Assembly (NCBI GenBank): GCA_028279405.1
Contig: JANQNU010000064.1
Location: 62,001 to 126,000, forward strand
Source of the DNA: Phycisphaerae bacterium
GTDB taxonomy: Bacteria; Planctomycetota; Phycisphaerae; UBA1845; Fen-1342
Direction: 5' to 3'
DNA length: 64,000 nt
The translations under genes and the position numbers were made by a program. Shown in pieces: positions 25,149 through 35,800 of this stretch (the stretch's first letter is position 1; each line of letters starts with the position of its first letter). Below the pieces are notes generated by a model. That model saw only the letters and a program-made list of their open reading frames with translations, did not search any database and was not told the origin of the DNA.

Positions 25149-28100
25149 ATGTCGCGACGAAGGGGATTGCTGCGCGCGGGTCTTGTTCTCACGGCAACCT
25201 TGGGGAGCGCTGGCTTCACGTCGGCGATTGGCGCCTGTCCGCCAATTGAGATTGGAGATGCATCGGGGGACGATGTTCTTATTCAGGCAGATGCGGGGTC
25301 GCTGTTCGAATCAACAGCAACTGCAACGCCGGCGACGGGCGGTGGATGGTCGGCGTTCGACGCGGACGGTTCGGACGTTTCGACGAGTGGGTACACCGTC
25401 TTTTCAACGGACGGTCGAATCTACGCCACGTTATGGCACACGCTTCAAGCCGATGGCGGTAAGACCGTCAAGGCTGACGGTTCGATCATCCTGCCGATTG
25501 ACATCGTGCTGGATGAAAACCAAGGTGCGACGGTCAAGATCGACGTCAATCGAACCGTCATTCCGCCCAGCGGCGCTACAGGAACGATCGTCTTCAGCGG
25601 TTTCAGCGGGACAACTGTCAACTCCAGCGCTGGCGTTTACACCCAGAGCGTTACACAGACAGTTTTCGTTCCTGGGCCGGTTGGGCCAGGACCGCACACG
25701 ATCGAGGTCGGCGACTTCTCGTTCGGCGCGGACATTGATGAAGGAGCGGATCTCGGCGGCGATGAGCTAGCCGTTTACACCGAGATTGAGGTCTACGTCG
25801 AGTCGGCGGACAACTGCTCGCCACCGTCGCCGGAAACCCCCGACGCGGATGATGACCCGGTGGTCCCGTGTGGTGGAAACGGCGCCGTTGGTGGCGGATT
25901 CCAGCCGACGACCGGATCCGAACCCTGCGACGACGAAGACGATAGCGAAGATGATGGCGAAGGCTGCGAGGCTGGGGGCGAGGGCCAGGAGGGTGACGGT
26001 CTTTTCATGGAATTGGCGCGCGGCAACGTCTGGACGCAGATCCCGGTGTTTCGCGCGTTCGCAGCCGGTAAGACTGAGCTGAATTTCTTTCTCCGGTACG
26101 AGTCGCTGCGCGGCCACGAGAACGGACCGCTCGGCTATGGCTGGACGCACTCGTACAATCGCCGCGTCGAACAGGTGACCGGCAAAGCGATCTACTATGA
26201 CGCGAATGGTCGCCGGCACGCATTCCCGACGCCAAGCTATACGACGCCGATTGGCCGTCGGATGAAATTGCAATGGGTGATCAATCACTTTGAGATCACC
26301 TGGGAGGATGGGCGCGAAGAAGTGTTCGACACGTCCGGGCGTATCGAATCGATGAAGGACCGCCGCGGTCGAACGACGCGATTCAAGTACGGTGCGAACG
26401 GCGAACTGAGCCATATCGTCAGCCCGCACGGCCGGATCGTAACGCTGGAATACGATGGCAACGATCGGCTTTGGAAGATTACGGACCCTGCCGGCGAGCT
26501 TACCGAGCTCACGTACAACGGTAGCGGCGAACTGACGACGATCGAGGATCCGCTTAACAAGCAAGTGCTGTTCGAGTACGAAACGCACACATCCGGCTCG
26601 GACACGATCCATCGGGTCACCAAGGAAACGCACAAAAACGGTAGCGTCTACACTGCGGATTACATTGATACGGCGCCAATGCGCCGCACGATCTACGCGC
26701 TTGATGGCTCGACGCCGCATCGCGTGGTTGAGGTATCTGCGGTCGGCGGATTGCCTCACACCCGCAAGGATTCGATCAGCGCGGGACTGGTTGCGATGGT
26801 CGACGGTCGCGGCAAGCGCTGGAGCATCCGCCGTGACAACCTCGGTCGGATGACATCGCGCGTCAACTCAGAGACCGGCAAGCACGTTGACTACACCTAT
26901 GGCCTGACGGGTAACGGCCGGAATCGCATCACCAAGGTCACGGACCGCAACGGTCACTCGCGAACCATTACGTATGACCCCAAGGGATATGTCAGCAAAC
27001 GGACCGACGCAGAGTTGCATGACTTCGAGTTTGCGCGCGCAGACTCCAACTTCTACGCGTTCGTCACGAAGTACACCGAGCCGGACGGCGACGAGTGGAC
27101 CTACACGTACAACACGGACGGCGACATCACCGCGATTACGGACCCGCTGGTTGAGGTGCCGACCGACAAGAAGAGGACGTTCCAGTATGACACACGGTCG
27201 GCATTGAATTCGGTGCCGTCGGAGGTCACGACGATCGATGCCGCCTGGACGACACTGCCCGGGCGCATCGAGGAGATTCGCGCGTTCGATCGTGAGGGCC
27301 ACCAGGTCAAGCTGGAGTACGACGGGAAAGGCAATCTGACCAAGGTGACGCGCGGCGTCGGCGTGCTCGATATGGTGACCGAGTACGAGTATGACGACAT
27401 GGGCCGTCGGAAGAAGCGAACCGTGCATCGCGATGTCAGCACAGATATCGTTACCGAGTGGCAGTACGACGCCATGGGACGCGTCAACAAGATCATCGAG
27501 GACCCGGGGGTCGGCAACCTCGCCCTGACGACCGACCTGGACTACGACGGAAAGGGCCTGCTCGACAAGCTCACCGATCCGCGCGGGACGATCATCGACC
27601 TTGATTACGACTACCGTAACCGACTGATCCGTCGCGTGGTCGATTCCGGTGTTGGGGGATTGGCGCTCAAGACCGAATGGGAGGTGGATGGCAACGGGAA
27701 CGTCATCAGGCGGCGCTACCCGAACCATTTCAAAGCCGGCGGTCCGGCGCATGAGGCAACGCTCGAATACAACGCGCTGAACTACTTGACGAAGGTGACT
27801 GACGACGAAGGCTACGTGACCGAAGTTGATCGCGACGGCGTCGGCAACGCCACGGAGGTTCGCCGCGAGACCGAGACCGTAGGCGGTAGCCCGGATTGGT
27901 ACACCGTCAAGCTGACGTATGACGACATCAATCGTGTTGTTACTCGTGAGATCAATCCGTTAGGCCTCGATCTTACGACAACGATCGAATACACGGCAGC
28001 CAGTGGCTGCTCTTGCGGGGGATCGACGCCAGGGACCAGCACGCCCTACAAGATTGTTGACGGCGAGGGCAAAACGACCTTCTTGCATTTCGACGAGCTC

Positions 28101-31100
28101 GATCGTCTGACGCGTGTCATTCGCAAGGTCGGCACGCAGACCGGTGAGACCGCCGATACCGATGACGCTGAGACGGTGTTTGACTACGATGCGAACGGGA
28201 ATCTGATCAGAATCGACGGGCCGGAGAACGAGGTCGTCGTAATGGAGTACGACGAGGCCAATCGGCGCGACAAGCTGATCGGCGATCCTACGCCCGGCGA
28301 CAACCTGACAACGACTTTGAAGTATGACGATGCTGACAACATCATCGAGATCGCGATGCCCAACGGCAACGTCGTCGACTTGGTCTACGATGAGGTCGAC
28401 AGGCTCGTCAGCACAACGGACGATCTCGGTCAGCTTTTTTCACTGACCTATGATGAAAATGGCAATGTAAAATCAAGCTCGACTGCAACAACAAATCAGA
28501 CGTGGCAGTTCATCTATGATCGCGCGAACCGCGTAACGGAGGTTCGAGACCCAATCGTTGAGACGCCGACGGACAAGGTCTCAACCTACGACTACGATCC
28601 AAATGGTAATCGCATTTCTCGTGTTGATCGCCTGGGCGTTGAGACGGCGTACAAATACGACAAACTCAACCGCCTGATCGAAATGATCGAGGACTTCCAG
28701 GATCCGCCGCCGAGCCCGGCAACGAGTACATCGAACACGAGCACGTTCTTTGGATATAACGGTGTTCGTCAGACATCGATTAAGGACCACGACGACAACG
28801 AGACGAGCTACGAGTATGACGCCGCCTTGCGGCTGATCAAGGCAACCTTCCCGGATGCCGACGGAATCCGCAAGATCGTCGACTTTACCTACGACGATGT
28901 CGGCAATCTGAAGACCCGCAAGGATCAAAACAGCATCACGACGACCTACACGTACAACGATTTGCACCAGTTGACCCGTCGCGCGTACGACACGACTAGC
29001 CGGCAGGAGGATTACACCTGGGATCGTTCGGGTCGCCTGAAAACCGCCGACAACGACACGGCCGACCTCGACTTCACGTACGGCAATCTGGGGCGGTTGA
29101 AGTCAACCATTCAGGCCTATGCCGATCTAACGGCGTACACGACCGACTTGGACTACGAGCTTGCAAACAATGATGTTCGTCGGATCATCACCTACCCGAA
29201 TCTACGCGAGGTGACCGAGACGCGGGACCAGCGGTTCCGGCTGGAAAGCGTGCTGAACGGCACGACGATCGGGGCGAACTGGACCTACGATCTCGGTGAT
29301 CGGCGGACGGAGGCCGCGCTGGGGAACCTGATCGAGGGCGCGTTCCAGTTCGATGTCAACAATCGGATCACCAAGGTGAACCATGCGACGGACGTGACCG
29401 ATGTGCTGACGAGCGTATTCCACGTGAACTACGGCTACGACGCGGTCGGCAACCGCATCTATGCGGACCATGTCTCGCAGGGTGTGAGCTGGACCGGGTT
29501 CGATGAGGTGTACGAACACGACAACCGTCACCGGCTGATCAACTTCGACCGCGGGACAATCGACCCGCTTTCGCTGCCGAACAACCCATCGCTCTCGTCC
29601 TCGTTGAACGATACGGAGATCCCGTCGCAGCAGTCTTGGGATACGACAAACGGGACGCTCGACGCGCGAGGCAACTGGACCGCGTTCGATGAGACGATTA
29701 ACGGCACAACGCACGAGGTTGAACGGGAGCACACGCCGACGAATGAGGCAACCCGCAACGGCGGCCCGATCCCGGGGACGTCAATTTACGGTGGGAACCG
29801 CTACGTCTACGACGACGCTGGCAACCTCATCGAAGTACAGCTGCTGGGCGACATGAACTGTGACGGAACGCTATCGGTTGGTGACAACAACGCGTTTACG
29901 TTGGCGCTGACGGATCCGGCGCAGTATGCGCTGGACTATCCGGATTGTCCGATCGAGATCGGGGATTTCAACGGCGACGGTAGCGTGACGGTTGCGGATA
30001 TCAACTCCTTCACGGACGCGATCACGAACCGCAACGGCGAAACTGGCACTCTCTACGACTACGACGAAGAAAACCGACTGGTGTCGGTGACCGAAGCCGC
30101 CGCCGGCCCGACGCTGCTGGAGATCGAATACGATGCGCTTGGTCGCCGGGTACTGACCCGCGACCATCAGGCGGTGCTCGACCCGTGCGACCCGTCGGCG
30201 TCGACCGATTCATTCGAGACGCGGCACGTCCTGCTCGGCTTCCAGGTGATCGAGGAATACACCCGCGGGCTCTGCGACGACGAGAGCACGACGTCGTGGA
30301 CGCTGGCGCGTGAGTTCCTGTGGGGCGAGCGGTTCCCCGAGCCGATTGCGATGGTCGACCACACCGCGTGGGGCGACGTCGCAGCGGGCACCGCGGAAGT
30401 GCTGCACTACATCCGCGACACGCTTGGCAACGTTGTCGGCCTGACCGACGCCGGCGACCCGAATGTGAACCCGGCTGTCGAGCCGGAGTTGGTCGAGCGG
30501 TACATCTACGATCCGTACGGCAAGACGTACATCGAGACCTGGAACGGCAGTGCGTGGGTCCGCGGTACCACGTCCGATTACGGCAACCCGTTCCTCTGGA
30601 CGGGCCAGCGCTACGATGCCGGCGTGGAACTTTATCACTTTGTCTTCCGGAGCTACATCCCCAAGCTAGGCCGTTGGATGCAACGCGATCCGCTTGGGTA
30701 TGTGGATGGCGTTAGCTTGTACGGATACGGTGGCGCCCGTCCATATTCTTCAAGAGACGTGCTTGGTTTGTCATTCTGGGGCGGTGTGTGGGACGGCGTA
30801 AGTGCAGGCGCATCATGGACTTGGAACAGAGCTGTAGACGCTAGCGTCGCCACAGGTGGCTTCATCTACGGAGGCGCAAGGGGCGTAGCGAACGTCGGCG
30901 TCGGAGCCTTCCAGGCGCTTACCAGCCCAATGGATACCGCGTCCGCTGTCGTGAGCGTCGCAGGTGATACGTACAGGAACTTTCGAGACGATGGCAGCTC
31001 GCCCGTAGTAGCGGCAGCGGCCACAATGCTGTCTGGGACCGTTGCTACTGCGGGCGGAAGCAACTATCTTGACGCTATTGAAGGTCACAACGCGCAGGGA

Positions 31101-31652
31101 AACCAGCTAACGGGCTTTCAACGAGCGGCGGCAGCTGGCGAAGGTGCCGTGGACACTGTACTAACGGCGGTTGGAGTCGCGGGGCTGCGCGCGGCGAATA
31201 AGGCGAGAGTTGCTCGAGCGGCGCGCGCCGCAAAAGCTGCCGACGCGGCAGGTGACGCGGCAGATATTGCGAAGCTGCTCGACGATGCGCCAAAAACCCC
31301 ACCCAGCCCGCTGCCGCCGGCTTCATTGACCAACGAGGGGGCGCGAATCTGGTATCACGCGCAGCTACGCGCGTTGAGACAGTGGGGTCGAGTTGCTCTT
31401 GAAAATGGGATGCGCAAGTTAGACGTGGCATTCACTGTCTTTTCACGGCGGAACGACTTTAAGATGGAAGCAAGAAGGCTCATGAAAGATCAGGAAGCCG
31501 CGAAAGCGTTGCCCCCTCCGCAGACATGGAATGATGTTATGAAGAAATATGACGGCGATCTGGATGCGATCATCGAGGCTTCGACGAGAACCAACGAAAA
31601 AGTGGATAAGAAGTTAGGACTTTGCCCAGATGGAAAAAAGAATGGCGAATAG
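25149..31652 (+). CDS. RHS/YD-repeat protein with embedded dockerin and variable C-terminal domain
   Basis: 2167 residues from the ATG at 25149 (GGAGGG just upstream). A signal peptide ends near SAIGAC, a possible lipobox. An acidic linker follows (about 230-280), then a DUF6531-like RHS entry (about 290-380) and dozens of YD repeats (such as ITYDPKGYV, YEYDDMGRRKKR, FTYDDVGNLKTR). At about 1563-1629 two dockerin-type motifs (MNCDGTLSVGDNNAF, FNGDGSVTVADINSF) interrupt the YD array. The RHS core ends with LGRWMQRDPLGYVDGVSLYG at about 1835-1860. The last 300 residues contain hydrophobic Ala/Gly-rich helices and a charged terminal domain (about 2058-2167, KMEARRLMKDQ, TRTNEKVDKKLG). This is the layout of a polymorphic toxin; the toxin type is not recognised. 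Confidence 0.88.
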   Translation: MSRRRGLLRAGLVLTATLGSAGFTSAIGACPPIEIGDASGDDVLIQADAGSLFESTATATPATGGGWSAFDADGSDVSTSGYTVFSTDGRIYATLWHTLQADGGKTVKADGSIILPIDIVLDENQGATVKIDVNRTVIPPSGATGTIVFSGFSGTTVNSSAGVYTQSVTQTVFVPGPVGPGPHTIEVGDFSFGADIDEGADLGGDELAVYTEIEVYVESADNCSPPSPETPDADDDPVVPCGGNGAVGGGFQPTTGSEPCDDEDDSEDDGEGCEAGGEGQEGDGLFMELARGNVWTQIPVFRAFAAGKTELNFFLRYESLRGHENGPLGYGWTHSYNRRVEQVTGKAIYYDANGRRHAFPTPSYTTPIGRRMKLQWVINHFEITWEDGREEVFDTSGRIESMKDRRGRTTRFKYGANGELSHIVSPHGRIVTLEYDGNDRLWKITDPAGELTELTYNGSGELTTIEDPLNKQVLFEYETHTSGSDTIHRVTKETHKNGSVYTADYIDTAPMRRTIYALDGSTPHRVVEVSAVGGLPHTRKDSISAGLVAMVDGRGKRWSIRRDNLGRMTSRVNSETGKHVDYTYGLTGNGRNRITKVTDRNGHSRTITYDPKGYVSKRTDAELHDFEFARADSNFYAFVTKYTEPDGDEWTYTYNTDGDITAITDPLVEVPTDKKRTFQYDTRSALNSVPSEVTTIDAAWTTLPGRIEEIRAFDREGHQVKLEYDGKGNLTKVTRGVGVLDMVTEYEYDDMGRRKKRTVHRDVSTDIVTEWQYDAMGRVNKIIEDPGVGNLALTTDLDYDGKGLLDKLTDPRGTIIDLDYDYRNRLIRRVVDSGVGGLALKTEWEVDGNGNVIRRRYPNHFKAGGPAHEATLEYNALNYLTKVTDDEGYVTEVDRDGVGNATEVRRETETVGGSPDWYTVKLTYDDINRVVTREINPLGLDLTTTIEYTAASGCSCGGSTPGTSTPYKIVDGEGKTTFLHFDELDRLTRVIRKVGTQTGETADTDDAETVFDYDANGNLIRIDGPENEVVVMEYDEANRRDKLIGDPTPGDNLTTTLKYDDADNIIEIAMPNGNVVDLVYDEVDRLVSTTDDLGQLFSLTYDENGNVKSSSTATTNQTWQFIYDRANRVTEVRDPIVETPTDKVSTYDYDPNGNRISRVDRLGVETAYKYDKLNRLIEMIEDFQDPPPSPATSTSNTSTFFGYNGVRQTSIKDHDDNETSYEYDAALRLIKATFPDADGIRKIVDFTYDDVGNLKTRKDQNSITTTYTYNDLHQLTRRAYDTTSRQEDYTWDRSGRLKTADNDTADLDFTYGNLGRLKSTIQAYADLTAYTTDLDYELANNDVRRIITYPNLREVTETRDQRFRLESVLNGTTIGANWTYDLGDRRTEAALGNLIEGAFQFDVNNRITKVNHATDVTDVLTSVFHVNYGYDAVGNRIYADHVSQGVSWTGFDEVYEHDNRHRLINFDRGTIDPLSLPNNPSLSSSLNDTEIPSQQSWDTTNGTLDARGNWTAFDETINGTTHEVEREHTPTNEATRNGGPIPGTSIYGGNRYVYDDAGNLIEVQLLGDMNCDGTLSVGDNNAFTLALTDPAQYALDYPDCPIEIGDFNGDGSVTVADINSFTDAITNRNGETGTLYDYDEENRLVSVTEAAAGPTLLEIEYDALGRRVLTRDHQAVLDPCDPSASTDSFETRHVLLGFQVIEEYTRGLCDDESTTSWTLAREFLWGERFPEPIAMVDHTAWGDVAAGTAEVLHYIRDTLGNVVGLTDAGDPNVNPAVEPELVERYIYDPYGKTYIETWNGSAWVRGTTSDYGNPFLWTGQRYDAGVELYHFVFRSYIPKLGRWMQRDPLGYVDGVSLYGYGGARPYSSRDVLGLSFWGGVWDGVSAGASWTWNRAVDASVATGGFIYGGARGVANVGVGAFQALTSPMDTASAVVSVAGDTYRNFRDDGSSPVVAAAATMLSGTVATAGGSNYLDAIEGHNAQGNQLTGFQRAAAAGEGAVDTVLTAVGVAGLRAANKARVARAARAAKAADAAGDAADIAKLLDDAPKTPPSPLPPASLTNEGARIWYHAQLRALRQWGRVALENGMRKLDVAFTVFSRRNDFKMEARRLMKDQEAAKALPPPQTWNDVMKKYDGDLDAIIEASTRTNEKVDKKLGLCPDGKKNGE

Positions 31653-32013
31653 AGCTCTTAGCCTATCGCTGCAGTGGCAGCGACTAAGCGTATTCCCGTA
31701 TTGCTATGTGCCTTCTGGCGATACTGGTTTGCAGGCTTTTCTTACAATGAACGATTTTCCGGATGAGAACCTTGCTACTCTGTTTGTAGGCAATGAAGTG
31801 GTTGAGCTAGAAGAGCTTCCGGACAGCTGGAACCTATTACCTCCGCACTTCGACGCGCGGCGCGCTTTGCAGATCGGAGGCACAGCGGTTTCCCTGGCCG
31901 GTGATCGGCTCATTACTTCCCGGGATGGCAACGTCGTGAACGAGTACGCACGAGCTCCCTATTCGGCAATCGCCTTGATGGCAGAAACGGCGGCGAAGTG
32001 TTATGAGTCCTAG
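31630..32013 (+). CDS. Candidate immunity protein of the RHS toxin
   Basis: 127 residues (ATG 31630, or ATG 31642 four codons later). It starts inside the RHS gene, overlapping its stop by 23 bases, and is visibly more AT-rich than the RHS core. No signal peptide, membrane segment or known motif is seen; it is a small acidic-leaning cytosolic protein (VGNEVVELEELPDSW). The position directly after a variable RHS C-terminus is the usual place of an immunity gene, which is the only basis for the call. Confidence 0.6.
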   Translation: MEKRMANRALSLSLQWQRLSVFPYCYVPSGDTGLQAFLTMNDFPDENLATLFVGNEVVELEELPDSWNLLPPHFDARRALQIGGTAVSLAGDRLITSRDGNVVNEYARAPYSAIALMAETAAKCYES

Positions 32014-32758
32014 CGTTGCGTTTGCAGGCGTACTTTCCGGGGGGCAGTGCGCGTTCCTGGCGGACAGCATTGCGGACTGTTGTACAGTGCAAAGAGTAGC
32101 TGATTTTCGAGGTCTGGTTCGGCGGCTTTTTCTCCATGCCGTGGACGAGCTTGGTGCGGGTGACCAGAATCCTCAACCAGGGCAGCCGATCGCTTTGCTT
32201 GTTTCCGAACTGGACCTCATCAAAGAGTCTATGAAGCTTGTCGCGGATATCGTACGTGTCGACTCGCGCCAGCTTGGGCGAACACCGCATTCGGTGGAGC
32301 AATTACACGCCGAGCTCCACGAGAAGCTCGAGCCACAACAATGGAAGCAGCATGGCAAAGTAGGGCTGGCCCTTTGCCGCAGTAGCTCGTTGGCGGCTCT
32401 TTCATTGGCCAGGATTGACCAGTTGGCCCTGGCCTCCCTGGTTCGGCGACAAATCCTCCTTACGGTGACTGGAGATAGAGATCGCCGATCATTGATTCGA
32501 GTCTTCCGTTGCCTCCAAAACTCGATTGCGGCTGGTCAGTGGTCCGAACCCGACACCGTCGCACCGCCTATGGCGTTTTATCGAGAAGACCTCGGTGTGC
32601 TCGGAGCTAGCGGAGCTCTTGTGTGCGAAACGCATGTTGTCGACGAGCTGAAAGCTACGCTACATGGCACGATCGCAGCTAACGTGGACTTTAGTGCACT
32701 CGATCGTATGTTGATTGAGATCCGGGGTGCGCTATCGGGACAAGAGGCACCTGGTTAA
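32003..32758 (+). CDS. Hypothetical protein of the RHS tail operon
   Basis: 251 residues; its ATG overlaps the previous gene by 11 bases, so the two are coupled. The sequence is mostly helical and soluble (KESMKLVADIVRVDSRQLG, LARIDQLALASLVRRQILL) with no motif I recognise. It may be a second immunity gene, a partner of the first or part of an orphan cassette. It ends 83 bases before the convergent kinase gene. That gap holds a direct repeat of AGGCACCTG (about 32743-32767). Confidence 0.6.
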   Translation: MSPSVAFAGVLSGGQCAFLADSIADCCTVQRVADFRGLVRRLFLHAVDELGAGDQNPQPGQPIALLVSELDLIKESMKLVADIVRVDSRQLGRTPHSVEQLHAELHEKLEPQQWKQHGKVGLALCRSSSLAALSLARIDQLALASLVRRQILLTVTGDRDRRSLIRVFRCLQNSIAAGQWSEPDTVAPPMAFYREDLGVLGASGALVCETHVVDELKATLHGTIAANVDFSALDRMLIEIRGALSGQEAPG

Positions 32759-32841
32759 CAGGCACCTGTATGGGCGATCAGCGGTCCGCACGCTGACCTG
32801 CCCCCTCGTAGTCGGACCGGTTCCGGAGTTGGCGCCGTCAC

Positions 32842-35800
32842 CTAGCGATCATGTGCCGCGTCCGATGGCAAGGTCGCGTCGGCAGCAGCATTGCCTTCGC
32901 GGGCCCGAAGACGATCGAGTCGTTCGAGCTGTGCCCGGGCAAGGTCGTCCTCGACGACGTTCCGTCGGTTCATTGCGACGCATTTGGCGAACGCCGCTCG
33001 TGCCGCATCGCGCCGGCCTTCGAAAACAGCCATCACGCCTGTGTAATAGTGCGCTTCGCAACGTTCGTTGTCGGTGGTGGCAGCCGCGTGTAGCGCTTCG
33101 CCTGAGAGCCGGCCCGCGAAGAAGTCAAACAGGTGGTCCGTCCAGGTGCCTTCGGCCTTGGCGGATGCCTGGGCGGTCAGTACTTCGGCCGCTGCCGCCG
33201 TTTTCCCGGTTCGCCGCAGCAGGAGATACTTCCAAAGCGTCGCGTATTGCCCTGCCAAGTCCCCCAAGGCCGCGACGAATTCGTAGTCTCGCAAGGCCCT
33301 ATCGTAAGCGTGCATCGCTTCGAGCGACGTTCCTCGTCGAAGACGAGCATCGACGTTCATTGGTTCTGTTTTGATGATGTGCGCCAAGTCATCAACCGCT
33401 TCTTCGAATCGCTGCGCCTCGATGTAGAGCAGCGCTCGGAAGAAGTAGTTGTTCGGTATCGGTTGCATTTCGATCACTTTCGATCGATCACGTATTGCGA
33501 GGTCGTAATGTTGCTTGGCGGCATAGGCGGCTGCACGGTTGTGGTAGCCGCGAACGTCATCCGGCGCCAGTTCGATGGCGCGGGTGGCGTCGCGAATCGC
33601 ATCATCGGGGCGATCCGCATACAGGATCGCGGGACGGTAGATATAGATTTGCGCCTCGGATGGGTCCAGCGCAAGCGCTTTGTCGAGGTCGGCTTCGGAA
33701 CCCTCGATGTCGCCCTGGCCGAATTTTGCAACCGCCCTCAGGACGTAGGGCTGGGCGCGCTCGGGGGCCAGTGCGATTGCCTGGTTCGCATCGGTTGCGG
33801 CTTCCGCATATCGCTGGAGCAGGTTCTTCGCGATCGCGCGATTCGCCCAGTCGTCGTATATCCGGGGGTTCAGTTTGATGGCTTGGTCGAGATCGAGAAT
33901 CATCTCCTCGATTCGATTCAGTCCTCCGAGGGCCCGCGCACGATAGGAATACCCAGCGTGCCAATTAGGACGCATGGCAACAGCTTGGTCGGCGTCGCGG
34001 TGCATGAGGTCGTATCGCCGCAGTTCCTGGTATCGGATGCACCGCTCGAGCACCGGCGCGGGATCGGACGGGTCGAGTTGAACCGCGGCATCAAGTAGCT
34101 CGATCGCGCGCCGAGGATCGGGCTCCAATAGTGATCGGGCATAGTAGCCGCCCACGCTCTCCCCTGCGGGCAGTAGCCGGCGCGCCTGCTGCCGGTGGTA
34201 GGCCGCCTGCTCCGGGTCGCTTCGAACGAGACTGTATCCTTCTGCGAGCAGGACCTGGGTTCGCCAATTGTTCGGATGTGTCTCGAGGATGCGTTCCAGA
34301 TAGCTGATCGCTTCATCGTGTCGCCCGAGTTCCTTTAGTACGACGGCTCTGGCATTGATCAGTCCCAGGTGATCGGGATGCTCGGCGAGCACCGCGTCGA
34401 TTCTTTCGAGCGCGGTCGCGTGGTCACCACTCTCGTACGCCGATTGCGCCTCGCGCGCAAGCAACTCGAGGCGGTGACGCTTGGCCAGCGATTGCGCGGA
34501 CACGGCCGTTTGACGCCAGCTTGCATAGCCCGTGTAGAAGAACCCCGTAGCCACCAACAAGCAAAGCATCATGATGCCCAACGCGACCGGCAGCTTTCGC
34601 CGACGAACGAACTTGATCGCACGTGCTTGCAGCGAAGGGCGTCTGGCCTGGATCGGAAGACCGAGCATCCACCGCTCCAGATCATCCCGAAAGGCCTTGG
34701 CCGATGCGTAGCGTTTGTCCGCCGCCTTCGCCACTGCTTTCAGGCAAATCGTCTCGAGGTCGCGCGGCGTTTGCTGGATGATCCGCCGTGGTGGCACCGG
34801 TTCCTTGTTCAGGACCTGGTAGAGCACCTCGCGATCGTCCGTGCCGATGAACATCGGTCGAAATGTGAGCAGTTCGTACAGCGTTGCACCAAGACCATAC
34901 ACGTCGACGCGACCGTCGATCCGATCGATCCGCTCGTCGATCTGCTCGGGACTCATGTACTGACACGTGCCGAGCAGGGTCCGGCTTACGGTCAGCGACG
35001 TGGCGCCCGACGAGCGCGCCAGGCCAAAATCGGAGATCATCATCCGCCCGTTCGATGCGAGCAAAAGGTTGGATGGCTTGATGTCCCGGTGAATGACGTC
35101 CTCGCTGTGGGCATACTGCAAGGCATCCGCTACCGCAGCCGTCCACTCGGCGACGCGTCGATAGTATTGCCGATCGGTCTGTAGCGACGACCCGATCCGC
35201 GTTACGCCCCCGGGCGGTGCCAGGGTGGTCGCCGAGGCCTGTGGAGCGTCGGGGCTTCCTCCATCGGATGCGTGCGCTGCTCCTAACACGACGTCGATCG
35301 CACCGGTTGCATCGATTTCACCGAGGATGTCGCGCAGGGAGCGCCCTTCGATCAACTCCATCGCGTAGTAGAGGGTCCCGTCAAGCTCGCCGAAGTCATA
35401 CACGCCGATGATGTTGGTGTGCCTGAGCCGCGCTGCAAGTTCGGCCTCTCGACGGAAACGGGAGATCATGTCCGGCCGCACGGCCCCCAACAAAGCCGGC
35501 AGCACTTTCAGGGCGACGGTCCGATTGAGCTTGAGCTGTCGGGCACGGTAGACGATGCCCATGCCGCCGCGCCCGATCTCCTCGATCACGTCGTAGTCCG
35601 CCAGCAACTCGTTTAGCTTCGCGAGCGGTACACTGACGTCGACGGGCGTGTCCATCCGCTCGCGGCCCGCCCAGCGGATGTCGTCGGCCCAAACGGCATG
35701 GTCCGACGAGCACTCAACCCGTTGCCGACAGACGCCGCAGACATCCAGATGCGCTGCGAGCGCCTCGGCATCCGCCTCCCCCAGCCCATGCGACAGAAAC

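Noticed and set aside
28530-28560. GGTTCGAGACCC-like T-loop sequence as right att site of the tRNA-Val element
   Set aside because: It lies inside the RHS coding region as an ordinary codon string and lacks the acceptor sequence.
32743-32767. Direct repeat AGGCACCTG after the RHS tail operon as a terminator
   Set aside because: The repeats are direct rather than inverted and there is no T-run.
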